The notes: generated by a model from the letters alone, not told the origin. Shown: positions 41,486 through 50,718, counted from the stretch's first letter. The stretch is DNA of 64,000 bases from Phaeodactylibacter luteus (GCF_007993045.1 NZ_VOOR01000002.1:62001-126000), one strand, 5' to 3'. A program made the numbers and translations.

Positions 41486-44400
41486 TTACCGTTTGATGAC
41501 AAACTGCTCGGTGAAGGTTTCTTCTTCAGTGGTAATGCTGAGGAAATACATGCCTGCAGGCAGGGCTGCTACATTGATTTCTGCCTGCTCTGCAGCATCG
41601 TAACGGCGCTGCAACAATTGCTTGCCGTCTACGGTAAACAGCCGGATCTCTTCAATAGCATCATAAGACTGGACCGTGAGGAAGTCAGAAGCTGGATTTG
41701 GCTGTAGGAGGACATCTGCTTCGCCCAAAGAAGAAAGCTCATTGCCAAAGTTGGTAAGGCTAGGCAGTGGCGTGATGGTGCTGCGCGCTCCGCTCCCGGG
41801 CAAGCTGTTGCCAGAAGCAGAGAAGCCCGTCAGTGTGATGGCATCGATGTAAACCTGGTCCGAGTTGGTGCTCGCATCGCACTGAAAACGGAAGCGGGCG
41901 TTTGAGCCCAGGTTGAAGTTGGCCGCATCTAGGGTGACGGTCGCCACATAGAACTGTCCATTGGAAAAGCTCGACCCGCTAGCGTAAGTCGCTACCGTCT
42001 GCCAGCCACTGCCGTCATTGTAACGGACAAAGAAATCTTCCCCATTCTCCATACTGTTCGGATAGAAATAGAACTCCAGCTCTACGCTGTTGTACCCACT
42101 GAGGTTGTAGGCGGAAGAGGTCATGGAGGAGGCTGTGCCGCTGTTGTCCCGGAGGCGCATAGAGAACTGCCCTTCATAGCTTGCAGAAGACCGGACGCGG
42201 GCGCAATCACTGCCCCCATCCTGCCATCCGTCGAGGCCAGTCTCGAAGAAGGACCCAAATAGCACATCTGAGCCGCCGCCCGTTGGCTCGTCCAAGGTGG
42301 TGACAGAAACAGTAGCCGTGCCAGACTCATTGCCTGCGTCATCTACCGCAGATACAGCAAAGGTGTAAGTTGTGCTGGCTGTCAGCCCCGTAATGCCCGT
42401 GTTGGTTGCTGTAGTGGAGCCCAGAAGCGTCCCGCCCTGATAGATATTGTAGCCGGTTACCCCGACATTATCAGAGGAAGCCGTCCACGACAGGTCGGTA
42501 GTCGTTTGTGTAGTGTTAGAGGCAGTGAGGTTGCCTGGCACCGTAGGCGCCTGCGTATCGGCCCCGCCTCCCCCAATACAGAAAGGAGTCGCTTCGGAAC
42601 TGCCAAAAGCACCACCGCTGGCCAGGGTATTGCCACCACCGCTGAGGCTATACGAGCCAGATCCATAAGCACAGCAGATGCCATCGCCATAGCTGTCAAA
42701 TATGGTGAAGGTATAGCAGCCATCTGCCAAGCAGATGTCTTCAGAGACGGTGCTGCCATCAGGGAAATTGCCATAGGCACCGCCGCTCGCTACTGTAGCG
42801 CCGGTAGCATCGTTGGTGATGCTCCAGGTGGTCTCCTCCGGGTAGTTGTCCAGTACGATGGTAAGCGTAGCCTCTGTGCCATTGCAATTGCTGGGGCAAG
42901 ACGGGCAATCTGGGCCGCCGCAGTCCACGCCAGTTTCCTGTCCGTTTTGTATGCCATCGTCGCAGGTTGCTGGGGTGCCGCCAGCTGCCAGCAGTGCGCC
43001 ATAGGCATTTACGCGGCCATTGGCATACTCATTGTCAACACCGGCAGGGCCCATATCTATGGCCGTGCTGTAAAGGATGTTTTTCACCTGCGCTTGCGTC
43101 AGTGCCGGGTTGTACCCAAGCACAAGGGCTGCCACGCCAGCCACTACAGGGCAGGCAGAGGAAGTCCCTCCAAAGCCACCGGTATAGTTGCCAGATCCAT
43201 ATCCAGGGCTCCCCATGCGGTCGGTCGTACGCACGCCCGCCCCCGGCTGTCCGCCTACGGCATTGGAAGGCGCCATAATGTCAAGCGTAGGCCCATAGTT
43301 GCTGTAGCTTGAGCGGACCCCCTGATTGGTGAATGCGCCTACGGCAATCACATTGCTGTTATTGGCCGGGTAGCTCACGCAGTTCTGGTAGTCATTGCCA
43401 GAGGCAAAAGCGATGACACAGCCCAGCCCTCCACGGCCGTTGTTGGTCGCATCCGCCAATGCGTTGTTGATATTGGAGAAGCCGGAAAAGCAAGAGCCAT
43501 AGCCCCAGGAGTTGCTCAGCACATCAGCCCCCTGATTCTTGGCCCAGGTAATGCCGTCTGCGATATCCTGTGTGCTCTCACCGCCGTAAAAGATATTGAC
43601 AGAAATCATCTGCACCAAGGGCGCTACGCCCATTACGCCAATACCATTGTGAGAAGCGCCGATACTGCCTGCGCAGGAAACACCATGAGCGCCGCTGCTT
43701 GTGGGAGTGCCGTTGCCGCCATTAATGGCTGGGGTGAAACCGCCAAGCACCCGGCTGTTGCCATTGGCATCTGTAAAGTCCTCATGGAATTCGAGGCCGT
43801 CGTCAATGACTGCTACAAGCGTGGAGGAAGACCCCAAGGTCACGCCCCAAGCTTCCAGCGCGTTGCAGTCCATATCAGCCACCCCTTGTACGCCATCGAT
43901 GGTCTGCCCGGTATTGTGCATTTGGAACTGCTGATTGAACAGCGGGTCGTTGTACTTTTTCTTGGGGGCATAAAAATCAGGGTGCGCAAACTCCGCGAGC
44001 CCTGATTCGTACAGCTCATTTGCCGCTGCGAAAGCCTCCCCCAAGTTGGAAAGGCGGATACGGTAAACACCGTACTTTTCCATAAACCCGGTATAGCTGT
44101 ACTTCGCCAGGCTTAGCTGGAGCGCCCCTACATTGTCTTTAAGGGATGGCCGGAAGACAATCTGCTGCGTAGGGTAAACGGTGAAACCATCGGGGTACAT
44201 ATAGCCCGGGCTGAGCTGTACCTGTGAGGCATCAAGGCCAAGGGCTGCAAGTGCCTCGCTTTCCTGTAAGGGGCCATCAAAGGTAGCGACCCCGTAGCCT
44301 TTGTGGATAAACGCTTCAGCAGATTTGACCTGTGCGCTTTCGGCAGCAGCCTCCATCAAAGAGAGCTGCTGTGCTGGGCCTACAACGATATAGGTCGTCA

Positions 44401-44512
44401 GGTTGGGCGCTAGCGCAATGCGCCCCTCATCGTTGTAGTAATACTCGCTCTGGGCATTTAATGAAAATGCGCAAAGGAAGAGGGCTAATCCTAGTAGAAT
44501 TTTGTTGTGCAT
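41486..44512 (-). CDS. T9SS-secreted subtilisin-like (S8) protease
   Basis: 1008-residue extracellular protease. A signal peptide (1-20, LFLCAFSLNA) is followed by a propeptide to about 185, then an S8 catalytic domain with Asp-237 (AVIDDGLEF), His-276 (GAHGVSCAGSIG) and Ser-451 (GGTSSACPVVAGV). A Cys-rich CDDGIQNGQETGVDC stretch, a jelly-roll-like segment, an FN3 domain (about 650-740; NLTASNTTQTTTDLSWTAS) and a beta-rich domain precede the T9SS sorting domain (LQPNPASDFLTVQS; AGMYFLSITTEEETF). It probably degrades proteins outside the cell. Repeat copy E lies upstream. Confidence 0.95.
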   Translation of the reverse strand: MHNKILLGLALFLCAFSLNAQSEYYYNDEGRIALAPNLTTYIVVGPAQQLSLMEAAAESAQVKSAEAFIHKGYGVATFDGPLQESEALAALGLDASQVQLSPGYMYPDGFTVYPTQQIVFRPSLKDNVGALQLSLAKYSYTGFMEKYGVYRIRLSNLGEAFAAANELYESGLAEFAHPDFYAPKKKYNDPLFNQQFQMHNTGQTIDGVQGVADMDCNALEAWGVTLGSSSTLVAVIDDGLEFHEDFTDANGNSRVLGGFTPAINGGNGTPTSSGAHGVSCAGSIGASHNGIGVMGVAPLVQMISVNIFYGGESTQDIADGITWAKNQGADVLSNSWGYGSCFSGFSNINNALADATNNGRGGLGCVIAFASGNDYQNCVSYPANNSNVIAVGAFTNQGVRSSYSNYGPTLDIMAPSNAVGGQPGAGVRTTDRMGSPGYGSGNYTGGFGGTSSACPVVAGVAALVLGYNPALTQAQVKNILYSTAIDMGPAGVDNEYANGRVNAYGALLAAGGTPATCDDGIQNGQETGVDCGGPDCPSCPSNCNGTEATLTIVLDNYPEETTWSITNDATGATVASGGAYGNFPDGSTVSEDICLADGCYTFTIFDSYGDGICCAYGSGSYSLSGGGNTLASGGAFGSSEATPFCIGGGGADTQAPTVPGNLTASNTTQTTTDLSWTASSDNVGVTGYNIYQGGTLLGSTTATNTGITGLTASTTYTFAVSAVDDAGNESGTATVSVTTLDEPTGGGSDVLFGSFFETGLDGWQDGGSDCARVRSSASYEGQFSMRLRDNSGTASSMTSSAYNLSGYNSVELEFYFYPNSMENGEDFFVRYNDGSGWQTVATYASGSSFSNGQFYVATVTLDAANFNLGSNARFRFQCDASTNSDQVYIDAITLTGFSASGNSLPGSGARSTITPLPSLTNFGNELSSLGEADVLLQPNPASDFLTVQSYDAIEEIRLFTVDGKQLLQRRYDAAEQAEINVAALPAGMYFLSITTEEETFTEQFVIKR

Positions 44513-44650
44513 AAAGTTAGTGTTGAAGTTAAAGCATATTTAGATGTTGTTCCTATTGCAAATCAAGGTTTTATAAAACCGGCTTCCTCACTGAATTTCC
44601 ATTTAGCCTGCTAAACTCAAAAGGCGCAAACCACGTTGCCGTCTTTTTTG

Positions 44651-44841
44651 AGGGCCTGTCTCTTCCGTAAGGATGGGGGGCCTGCCCCTGCCTGATGGCA
44701 GGTGCCGCTATGCTCCGGGGCTCGCTGTCCGCTCGGCCCCTCGCCCTACAGGCGTCGGGTCTGGCCTTCGGCCACCCCTTCGCAGCGCTAGGCCGATGCC
44801 AGCCTGAAACCCGGAAAGGACAAACGCCTGCGACATTTTGG
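44651..44841 (-). repeat. Dispersed intergenic repeat, copy E
   Basis: Reverse-oriented short copy from GGGCCTGTCTCTTCCG through GGTGCCGCTATGCTCCGG, TTCGCAGCGCTAGGCC and ACGCCTGCGACATTTTGG. Like copy C it has the complement of CAGACCCGACGCCTGTAGGG. There is no inner element, but the sequence at the insertion position (CTGAAACCCGGAAAGGAC) differs from copies A and D. Confidence 0.8.
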
Positions 44842-45186
44842 TGAAGCTCAACTCAAATGCAGTGGCTCCGCCAGAATCCCTACCGGCCATGCTCTGGCAC
44901 AGCAGCCAGGCATAAATCCTTGACTTTCAAAACGAAACTGCTTCAAGTCAGCTCAATAAAGATATTTGTGATGAATGTGTGTGCGTAGATTTTAACCGTT
45001 TTTCTGGAAATCTGCTTAGACGCTAGAAAAGCACCACAGGTGTAAAATATGAATTTTATAATTTACCCCCAATAAAATTTTTTCCCCATAATGAATGAGC
45101 TGTTTTTAGCTGGCACATTAACGTTTGACCAATATTTAGCATAGCAACTATCCTTGTGCAACACTGCTGCACAAGAGCCAGGGGGT

Positions 45187-45234
45187 GCAATAAAAAAAGC
45201 GCTGCAGATAAGCCTGCAGCGCTTTTTTTATTGC
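45187..45234. terminator. Very strong bidirectional terminator
   Basis: A 21-bp perfect stem (45187-45207 with 45214-45234) has core GCGCTGCAG/CTGCAGCGC and outer A7/T7 tracts, with a 6-base loop ATAAGC. It ends the thioesterase-lipB operon on the reverse strand and could also end a short forward transcript starting near 45160. Confidence 0.92.
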
Positions 45235-45282
45235 ATTTTCACTCACATCATTTTCACATCACCTTCGGTGGGGGCCCATAGC

Positions 45283-45816
45283 TTATTTGGGCGCAATGCC
45301 CTCGAACAGGGAGCGGATCTCTATCGACTGCTCCGGCTTCATCCGCCCGCTAAGGATAAGACGGACTTCCCGCCGGCGTGGCGCGCTATCGTAGCGCTGC
45401 TGTTCAATTTCATTCAACGGGATGACCGCAGGGACAGGGATAGGGTGCCCGTCTTCATCCAAGCCGACAAAGGTGTAGTAAGCGTGGTTGCAACGGCGCG
45501 GGTTGCCGCCTTTGATGTCGTGGGCAAAAACCTCGACAAAGACTTCTACGGAAGTGCGGAAAGCGCGGGTCACACTAGCCTCGAGGGTGATAACATCGCC
45601 AAGCCGGATGGGCTTTTGAAAAGAGACATGATCGACGGAAGCCGTGACTACATGTGCTTCGCAATGTTTCCCGGCGCAAATGCCGGAAGCGATATCCATC
45701 CACCTCAGCAGATTGCCGCCCATGAGGTTGCCCATAGGGTTGGTGTCGTTGGGCATGACCATTTCAGTCATGGTGGTGGAAGATTCGCTAACTCTTTTTG
45801 GCTTGGTGGCGCTCAT
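45283..45816 (-). CDS. Acyl-CoA thioesterase (hotdog fold)
   Basis: 177 residues of the YciA/BACH group, hydrolysing acyl-CoA to free acid and CoA. Core signatures are EMVMPNDTNPMGNLMGGNLL with the catalytic region around Asn-24, MDIASGICAGKHC, VDHVSFQKPIRLGDVITLEA and NHAYYTFVGLDEDGHP. Cytosolic, no signal peptide. It is the last gene of the lipB-hypothetical-thioesterase operon, 37 bp after its neighbour, and a strong terminator follows. Confidence 0.93.
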   Translation of the reverse strand: MSATKPKRVSESSTTMTEMVMPNDTNPMGNLMGGNLLRWMDIASGICAGKHCEAHVVTASVDHVSFQKPIRLGDVITLEASVTRAFRTSVEVFVEVFAHDIKGGNPRRCNHAYYTFVGLDEDGHPIPVPAVIPLNEIEQQRYDSAPRRREVRLILSGRMKPEQSIEIRSLFEGIAPK

Positions 45817-45853
45817 GAACGGTGGATTGAGGAAGATACAGGAAAGGCAGGCC

Positions 45854-46264
45854 CTAACGGATCATTACCCCCTGCTGATTGATGAATGGGATGGTCGTAA
45901 AGTTGGATTTCTCGATGCTGCCTTTCACGAACACATACTTTTTGTCGTACATATAATCGTCGTGAGTAAAGCTGATCCAATACTCATTGGTCAAACTGAA
46001 GAGCTTGACCTGTATAGGCTCGATCTTCACAACCTCCAAAGGGCCGATTTGTTCGAAAAAATGCCGGAGCACAGTAGTAGCCATTTTTTCCCCGCCTACC
46101 TCGCCATAGCCTTTAGAATTCACAAGGACGTTCTGTATAGGCTCCTCTTTGAGGTTGATGAGGTAGCAGTCCCAAAGCTCCTCCTGCCCTTCTTGCCCAC
46201 CGGGCCTTGGGGCCATAGCGATGGCCACATCTTCCACTTTCCGGTCTTGGATATCTTTTATCAT
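45854..46264 (-). CDS. Conserved hypothetical protein in lipB operon
   Basis: 136 residues, cytosolic. No named family is recognised. It begins IKDIQDRKVEDVAIAMAPRP and has ELWDCYLINLKEEPIQNVLV, TTVLRHFFEQIGPLEVVKIE and EYWISFTHDDYMYDKKYVFV; its mixed alpha/beta character suggests a compact single domain. It lies 22 bp after lipB and 37 bp before the thioesterase, so co-expression with lipoate and acyl metabolism is likely; its role is not known. Confidence 0.75.
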   Translation of the reverse strand: MIKDIQDRKVEDVAIAMAPRPGGQEGQEELWDCYLINLKEEPIQNVLVNSKGYGEVGGEKMATTVLRHFFEQIGPLEVVKIEPIQVKLFSLTNEYWISFTHDDYMYDKKYVFVKGSIEKSNFTTIPFINQQGVMIR

Positions 46265-46286
46265 AAGCGTTTACGGCCAAAGCCGT

Positions 46287-47030
46287 TTATTTGTCGTTTG
46301 GGAAATCAAGGCCCCCATTGGCCCAGTTGAAGCCAAATAAATTGGCGATCTCTTCTTTGAGTATAGCCTTCACTTCGTCCAAGCTGAGCTCACGGCCCAA
46401 TTCTGCCTGCATAGAAGTAACGCCCTTGTCTTCATCAGCTATACCGCAGGGTATGATATTGCCGAAATGGGACAAATCCGTATTTACGTTGAACGCGAAG
46501 CCGTGCATAGTCACCCAGCGCTTCAAGTGGACACCTATGGCACAGATTTTACGTTTGGGCTTCCCATTGGCAGGGGCAAGCCAAACGCCTGTAAAGCCAT
46601 CCTCCCTACCGCCTTCCAGCCCATAGCGGGCCAGGGTGCGGATGACGGCTTCCTCTAGGTAGCGCACATATTTATGGATATCGGTAAAGAATTCGTCCAG
46701 GTCGAGGATAGGGTACCCCACAATTTGCCCCGGGCCGTGGTAGGTGATATCCCCTCCCCTATTGATTTTGAAGTATTCGAAGCCTTCGGCAGCAAGTGCT
46801 TTATCATCCAGCAGCAAGTGCTCAGGCGAGCCGCTCTTGCCTAAAGTATAGACAGGAAAGTGCTCACAGAACAGGAGGAAATGCTGTTGCGGGCTGAGTG
46901 GGGCTCCTGCTTTGGCTTTGTCCCGGTTAGCCATTTTTAGGTCAACAGAACGCTTGAGGAGTGCTTCCTGCAGCTCCCAGGCTTCAGCGTACCGGATTTT
47001 CCCTAAGTCCTGAAATACAACTTGCTGCAT
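46287..47030 (-). CDS. lipB: Lipoyl(octanoyl) transferase LipB
   Basis: Moves octanoyl from acyl carrier protein to lipoyl domains of E2 subunits and GcvH. The 247 residues include RGGDITYHGPGQIVGYPI (about 92-109), KRKICAIGVHLKRWVTMHG with the catalytic Lys, and NIIPCGIADEDKGVTS with the catalytic Cys. A Bacteroidota promoter lies directly upstream, divergent to the TolB-like gene promoter. It is the first gene of a three-gene operon. Confidence 0.95.
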   Translation of the reverse strand: MQQVVFQDLGKIRYAEAWELQEALLKRSVDLKMANRDKAKAGAPLSPQQHFLLFCEHFPVYTLGKSGSPEHLLLDDKALAAEGFEYFKINRGGDITYHGPGQIVGYPILDLDEFFTDIHKYVRYLEEAVIRTLARYGLEGGREDGFTGVWLAPANGKPKRKICAIGVHLKRWVTMHGFAFNVNTDLSHFGNIIPCGIADEDKGVTSMQAELGRELSLDEVKAILKEEIANLFGFNWANGGLDFPNDK

Positions 47031-47047
47031 GCTTTGAAAATGTGGCG

Positions 47048-47077
47048 CAAAGGTAAGCCCATAGGATTAGAAATCAA
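47048..47077 (-). promoter_or_regulatory. Promoter of lipB
   Basis: Read on the reverse strand: -33 TTG (47075-47077), 19-bp spacer, -7 TACCTTTG (47048-47055). The start is predicted about ten bases before the ATG at 47030. Confidence 0.7.
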
Positions 47078-47115
47078 GTTTTTTGTAAGGTTTATTCCCT
47101 AGGAGGCTGCCCGCC

Positions 47116-47145
47116 TTTGAGAATTCTTAGGACCGAGTATCTTTG
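47116..47145 (+). promoter_or_regulatory. Promoter of the TolB-like lipoprotein gene
   Basis: -33 TTTG (47116-47119), 18-bp spacer and -7 TATCTTTG (47138-47145), 15 bp before the ATG at 47161. Divergent to the lipB promoter. Confidence 0.75.
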
Positions 47146-47160
47146 CAGGAAAAACAAAGC

Positions 47161-48276
47161 ATGACGATTCGTGTACTAAGCATTTTTGCCCTGTCTGCTC
47201 TCCTCGCTGCCTGTGGGCCTGCCAACAGCGGTTCAACAGCAGACAGCAACAATGAGGATGTGGCCGTAGAGGACAGCCCCACCGACTCCCTAATCAACCC
47301 AGGGGAAAAGCATTTCGCAAGCCTGAAGCAGCTCACTTTTGGGGGAGACAACGCAGAGGCTTATTTCAGCTACGACAATACCCGCCTGGTATTTCAGGCC
47401 GCTAATGAAGCTTGGGATGCCCCCTGCGACCAGATCTTCTATATGCCGCTCAGTGGTTATGAAGGCAGCCGCGCTCCTATGCTGAGCACTGGCAAAGGCC
47501 GGACGACTTGCTCCTTCTTTATGCCGGGGGATACCACCATCCTGTATGCCTCTACCCACCTTGGGGGGGAAGAATGTCCTGAATCTCCTCCGGTCGTCAA
47601 CGGGAAGTATGTTTGGCCAATTTATGACTCCTACGATATTTTTGTGGCCAATATGGATGGGCAAATTGTGCAACAGCTGACGGACCGCTCAGGGTATGAC
47701 GCAGAAGCGACCCTAAGCCCCGATGGCTCTAAAATTGTATTCACCTCTACCCGTTCTGGCGACCTTGAGCTTTGGGTCATGAACACCGATGGCTCTGATC
47801 TGACTCAAGTAACCGACGGGCTGGGCTACGACGGCGGGGCTTTCTTCTCGCCCGACGGGTCACAACTGGTTTTCAGGGCCTCCCGCCCCAAAACCCCTGA
47901 AGAGCAAAAGGCGTATAAGGACCTCCTTGCTCAAGGGCTGGTACAGCCCACTGCTATGGAAATCTATGTGTGCAATATTGACGGCTCTGGCCTGCGGCAG
48001 GTTACTGACCTCGGCGGTGCCAACTGGGCGCCCTACTTTCACCCTTCTGGCGAGAAAATCCTGTTCTCTTCCAACCACCATGTTGAGGGCGGCCGGCAGT
48101 TCAATATCTTCTCTATCAATACAGACGGCACGGGCCTGGAGCAGGTGACCTTCGACAAGACGTTCGATGCTTTCCCGATGTTCTCGTACGATGGCAAATA
48201 CTTGGTCTTCTCTTCCAACCGGAACAACGGCGGGACACGTGATACCAACGTTTTCCTGGCAGAGTGGAAAGATTAA
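47161..48276 (+). CDS. TolB-like beta-propeller lipoprotein (PD40/WD40-like repeats)
   Basis: 371 residues. Lipoprotein signal FALSALLAACGP (cysteine about 19). Five to six PD40 blades follow with motif pattern SPDGSKIVFTSTRSGDLELW, SPDGSQLVFRASRP and SYDGKYLVFSSNRNNGGTRD. TolB-like propellers usually mediate protein binding in the periplasm or cell surface. An ATG six codons upstream would start before the predicted transcription start, so 47161 is preferred. A terminator follows. Confidence 0.9.
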   Translation: MTIRVLSIFALSALLAACGPANSGSTADSNNEDVAVEDSPTDSLINPGEKHFASLKQLTFGGDNAEAYFSYDNTRLVFQAANEAWDAPCDQIFYMPLSGYEGSRAPMLSTGKGRTTCSFFMPGDTTILYASTHLGGEECPESPPVVNGKYVWPIYDSYDIFVANMDGQIVQQLTDRSGYDAEATLSPDGSKIVFTSTRSGDLELWVMNTDGSDLTQVTDGLGYDGGAFFSPDGSQLVFRASRPKTPEEQKAYKDLLAQGLVQPTAMEIYVCNIDGSGLRQVTDLGGANWAPYFHPSGEKILFSSNHHVEGGRQFNIFSINTDGTGLEQVTFDKTFDAFPMFSYDGKYLVFSSNRNNGGTRDTNVFLAEWKD

Positions 48277-48296
48277 GCGCCCGTCCCTCTTTTTGG

Positions 48297-48340
48297 AAAA
48301 TCAAGGATGAGCGGGGCTGCCCCGTCCCGTCCTTGATTTT
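48297..48340 (+). terminator. Terminator after TolB-like gene
   Basis: Stem AAAATCAAGGA/TCCTTGATTTT with a 22-base GC-rich loop that can itself pair (CGGGG/CCCCG), followed by T residues. Confidence 0.75.
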
Positions 48341-48370
48341 TCTCCTATCTTCACCCAAAACCACGCTGAT

Positions 48371-49183
48371 ATGCGCCCTTTTCTTTGCACCCTAGTGCTC
48401 CTGCTGATCATACCGTTCGTTGGTTTCGGGCAGATTGCTGCACCGCCTGTAGGCGGCGGCAGGGGCATGGCAATGGGGCAGACCGGGCTGACGTTCCGTG
48501 ACGGGCATGCCCTGTTTACGAATCAGGCCGGGCTTGGCTTTTTGGAAGAGGCTACAGCCGTGGCTTTTGGCGAGCAGCGCTTTCTGTTGGAAGAGCTAGG
48601 GAGCTACAGCCTCGGTGCGGCCCTTCCCGTCGGCAAAGGGGCATTGGGCCTCTCCCTTAATCATTTTGGTTTTGAAGGCTACAATGAGCAGCGTATAGGG
48701 TTGGCATACGGCCGTCAGCTTGCCGAAGGGCTCAGCATAGGTGCAAAATTCATTGCGCTGCATACTCAGATCCCGGAATACGGCAACACTTGGGGGCTGA
48801 CGGTAGAGGCCGGGCTGCAATACCAGCTGTTGCCAGAAGTAAGCGTGGGCTTCCACCTTGCCAATCCGGCCAGGGTAGAAACTGCGCCGGGCACTGCCTT
48901 GCCTACTTTGTTGAGGTTGGGCTTCCAATATGCCCCCTCCCAACAGCTTAAAATATTGGCTGAGGTGGAAAAGGATATTGATTTCACTGCACGGTTCCGT
49001 GCAGGTGCAGAATACCAGGCCGCAGAAGCTGTGCATATCCGCCTGGGCGCAGCTACACAGCCTGCAGAGGCTAGCCTGGGGCTGGGCTTTGCGCTTTGGG
49101 AAGGGATGAAGTTTGATGTCGCTGCCCGCTATCATCAGGCCTTGGGCATCACCCCCGGGGCTGGGCTTCACTACAGATTCTGA
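48371..49183 (+). CDS. PorV/PorQ-like outer-membrane beta-barrel protein
   Basis: 270 residues. Signal peptide LVLLLIIPFVGFGQ. The N-terminal part GGGRGMAMGQTGLTFRDGHA and FTNQAGLGFLEEATAVAFGE matches the start of PorV/PorQ and UPF0164-type FadL-like barrels, in which a plug-like N-terminus sits before about twelve strands. The C-terminus ends in HYRF, as barrels often do. PorV works with T9SS; whether this copy does is not shown. Its stop is 7 bp before the mqnB start. Confidence 0.8.
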   Translation: MRPFLCTLVLLLIIPFVGFGQIAAPPVGGGRGMAMGQTGLTFRDGHALFTNQAGLGFLEEATAVAFGEQRFLLEELGSYSLGAALPVGKGALGLSLNHFGFEGYNEQRIGLAYGRQLAEGLSIGAKFIALHTQIPEYGNTWGLTVEAGLQYQLLPEVSVGFHLANPARVETAPGTALPTLLRLGFQYAPSQQLKILAEVEKDIDFTARFRAGAEYQAAEAVHIRLGAATQPAEASLGLGFALWEGMKFDVAARYHQALGITPGAGLHYRF

Positions 49184-49190
49184 ATACCTT

Positions 49191-49877
49191 ATGAAAATAC
49201 TGATCGTTTCTGCTACGCCGTTCGAGATTGCCCCGCTTAGGGCCTATCTCGAGAAAAAGTACGTCAAGAGCGCAGAACACCAATTCCAAAAAGGGAATGT
49301 GCAGGTATCCCTGCTGATTACTGGCGTGGGCCTGCCACTGACGGCTTACGCGCTCGGGAAAGTCCTCGCGCTTGAAGAATGGAACCTGGTCGTCAATGCG
49401 GGGGTAGCTGGCAGCCTGAGCGAGAAATATAGCCCGGGGGATGTGGTGCAGGTCGTTACAGAAGCGTTTGCAGACTTAGGCGTGGAAGAAGCGGACGGCA
49501 GCTTCACCTCCGTCTCAGAACTAGGCCTGATCGCCCCTGGCCAGCCTCCTTTTTCGGAAGGCGGCAAATTGGAAAACGAGGTGGGCAAAGCTTTTAATTT
49601 TTTGCCTGTTGCACATGGCATAAGCGTCAACAAGGTGCATGGCTATCAGCCCTCTATAGCGGATGTGAAGCGGCGCTTCCCGGAAGCAGAGGTCGAGACG
49701 ATGGAAGGGGCTGCATTTTTCTACGCCTGCTTACTGGAAAAAAGGCCATTTATCCAGATCCGGAGCATTTCGAACAAAGTGGAGCCCCGTAACCGCGAGG
49801 CTTGGGAAATGGAAAAAGCGCTGGATGCGCTGAATACTGCTCTTATAGCGCTCCTGCAGTCCCTTTTCAATGGCTGA
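49191..49877 (+). CDS. mqnB: Futalosine hydrolase MqnB
   Basis: Splits futalosine to dehypoxanthinyl futalosine and hypoxanthine in the alternative menaquinone pathway. The 228 residues have the nucleoside-phosphorylase fold: KILIVSATPFEIAPL at the start, LLITGVGLPLTAYALGK, NAGVAGSLSEKYSPGDVVQV, NKVHGYQP, and EVETMEGAAFFYACLLEKRP with catalytic-site Glu residues. A longer reading frame upstream would run inside the barrel gene and is not preferred. It overlaps the convergent prmC by 11 bp. Confidence 0.9.
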   Translation: MKILIVSATPFEIAPLRAYLEKKYVKSAEHQFQKGNVQVSLLITGVGLPLTAYALGKVLALEEWNLVVNAGVAGSLSEKYSPGDVVQVVTEAFADLGVEEADGSFTSVSELGLIAPGQPPFSEGGKLENEVGKAFNFLPVAHGISVNKVHGYQPSIADVKRRFPEAEVETMEGAAFFYACLLEKRPFIQIRSISNKVEPRNREAWEMEKALDALNTALIALLQSLFNG

Positions 49878-50718
49878 GGACAGCCCTCAGCATGCGGTTT
49901 TTGCCCGACATGTCCAAGAAGACTTCTACGCTTTCATAGCCTTGCCGCTTGACTTCCTGAGCAATGGCCGCTGAGCTGTGCTCGTTCAGCTCAAAATACA
50001 GCCGGCCGCCCTTTTTGAGCTTCTTCCGTCCTTGTGCCGCAATCTGCCGGTAAAATTGAATACTGTCTTCCGTTGCCGTAAATAGGGCAAGGTGAGGCTC
50101 GTGGCCCAAGACCCACTCAGGCATGAGCTCCCTTTCAGATGGCGGTATGTAAGGCGGGTTGCTCACTATGATGTCAACCTCAGATGGCATAGCTTCCCAG
50201 CTTTTTTCAGATAGCGCATCCAGCTCCTTCCATTCGATGTCCAGCCCTAGCTTTTCGGCATTGGCGCGGGCTAAAGCGAGCGCCTTCAAGCTTATATCTG
50301 CCCCCGTGATCGCCCAGGCAGGCTGCCGGTGCTTGAGGGCAATGGGGATGCAGCCGCTGCCGGTGCCAATGTCCCAGAGCTTGGGGATATAGCCCCTCTC
50401 CTGCTCAAGGATAAGGGAGACCAGCTCCTCTGTCTCTGGCCTGGGGATGAGCACATCAGGGGTCACCTCAAGCATAAGCCCAAAAAAGTGCGCCTGCCCC
50501 AGTACGTACTGTACAGGCTCCCCTTGCAATAGCCGCTCGCCAATGGCTTTCAGCTGGCCTGCGGCATCCTGCTCCAGCTCCCGCTCCTGGCTGAGGTTGA
50601 AAATGCCGAGGGCATCTTCAAAAACGATGCGTGTGATGCTGCGTGCTTCCCGTTCTCCGTATTTAGGGGCAAGCGCTTTGATAAGGTCTTGGCTTAATAT
50701 TTTGATTTGGTTTTTCAT
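49867..50718 (-). CDS. prmC: Peptide chain release factor N5-glutamine methyltransferase
   Basis: Methylates the GGQ glutamine of RF1 and RF2. The 283-residue protein has the helical N-terminal domain (PVQYVLGQAHFFGLMLEV), SAM motif LWDIGTGSGCIPIALKHR, and the catalytic NPPYIP at about residues 185-190. C-terminus GRLYFELNEHSSAAIAQE is typical. It is convergent with mqnB and overlaps it by 11 bp. Repeat copy F begins about 80 bp upstream. Confidence 0.95.
   Translation of the reverse strand: MKNQIKILSQDLIKALAPKYGEREARSITRIVFEDALGIFNLSQERELEQDAAGQLKAIGERLLQGEPVQYVLGQAHFFGLMLEVTPDVLIPRPETEELVSLILEQERGYIPKLWDIGTGSGCIPIALKHRQPAWAITGADISLKALALARANAEKLGLDIEWKELDALSEKSWEAMPSEVDIIVSNPPYIPPSERELMPEWVLGHEPHLALFTATEDSIQFYRQIAAQGRKKLKKGGRLYFELNEHSSAAIAQEVKRQGYESVEVFLDMSGKNRMLRAVLSH

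Noticed and set aside
42506-43312. 268-codon forward frame
   Set aside because: Antisense to the catalytic and FN3 regions of the T9SS subtilase, whose protein has clear motifs; composition is typical of a shadow frame.
45160-45234. tRNA gene near the 21-bp hairpin
   Set aside because: No T-arm GGTTCGAATCC or anticodon arm is present; the structure is a simple hairpin.
49113-49190. Longer mqnB start within the barrel gene
   Set aside because: The upstream codons lie inside the preceding gene and the conserved MKILIVSATPFE start is at 49191.
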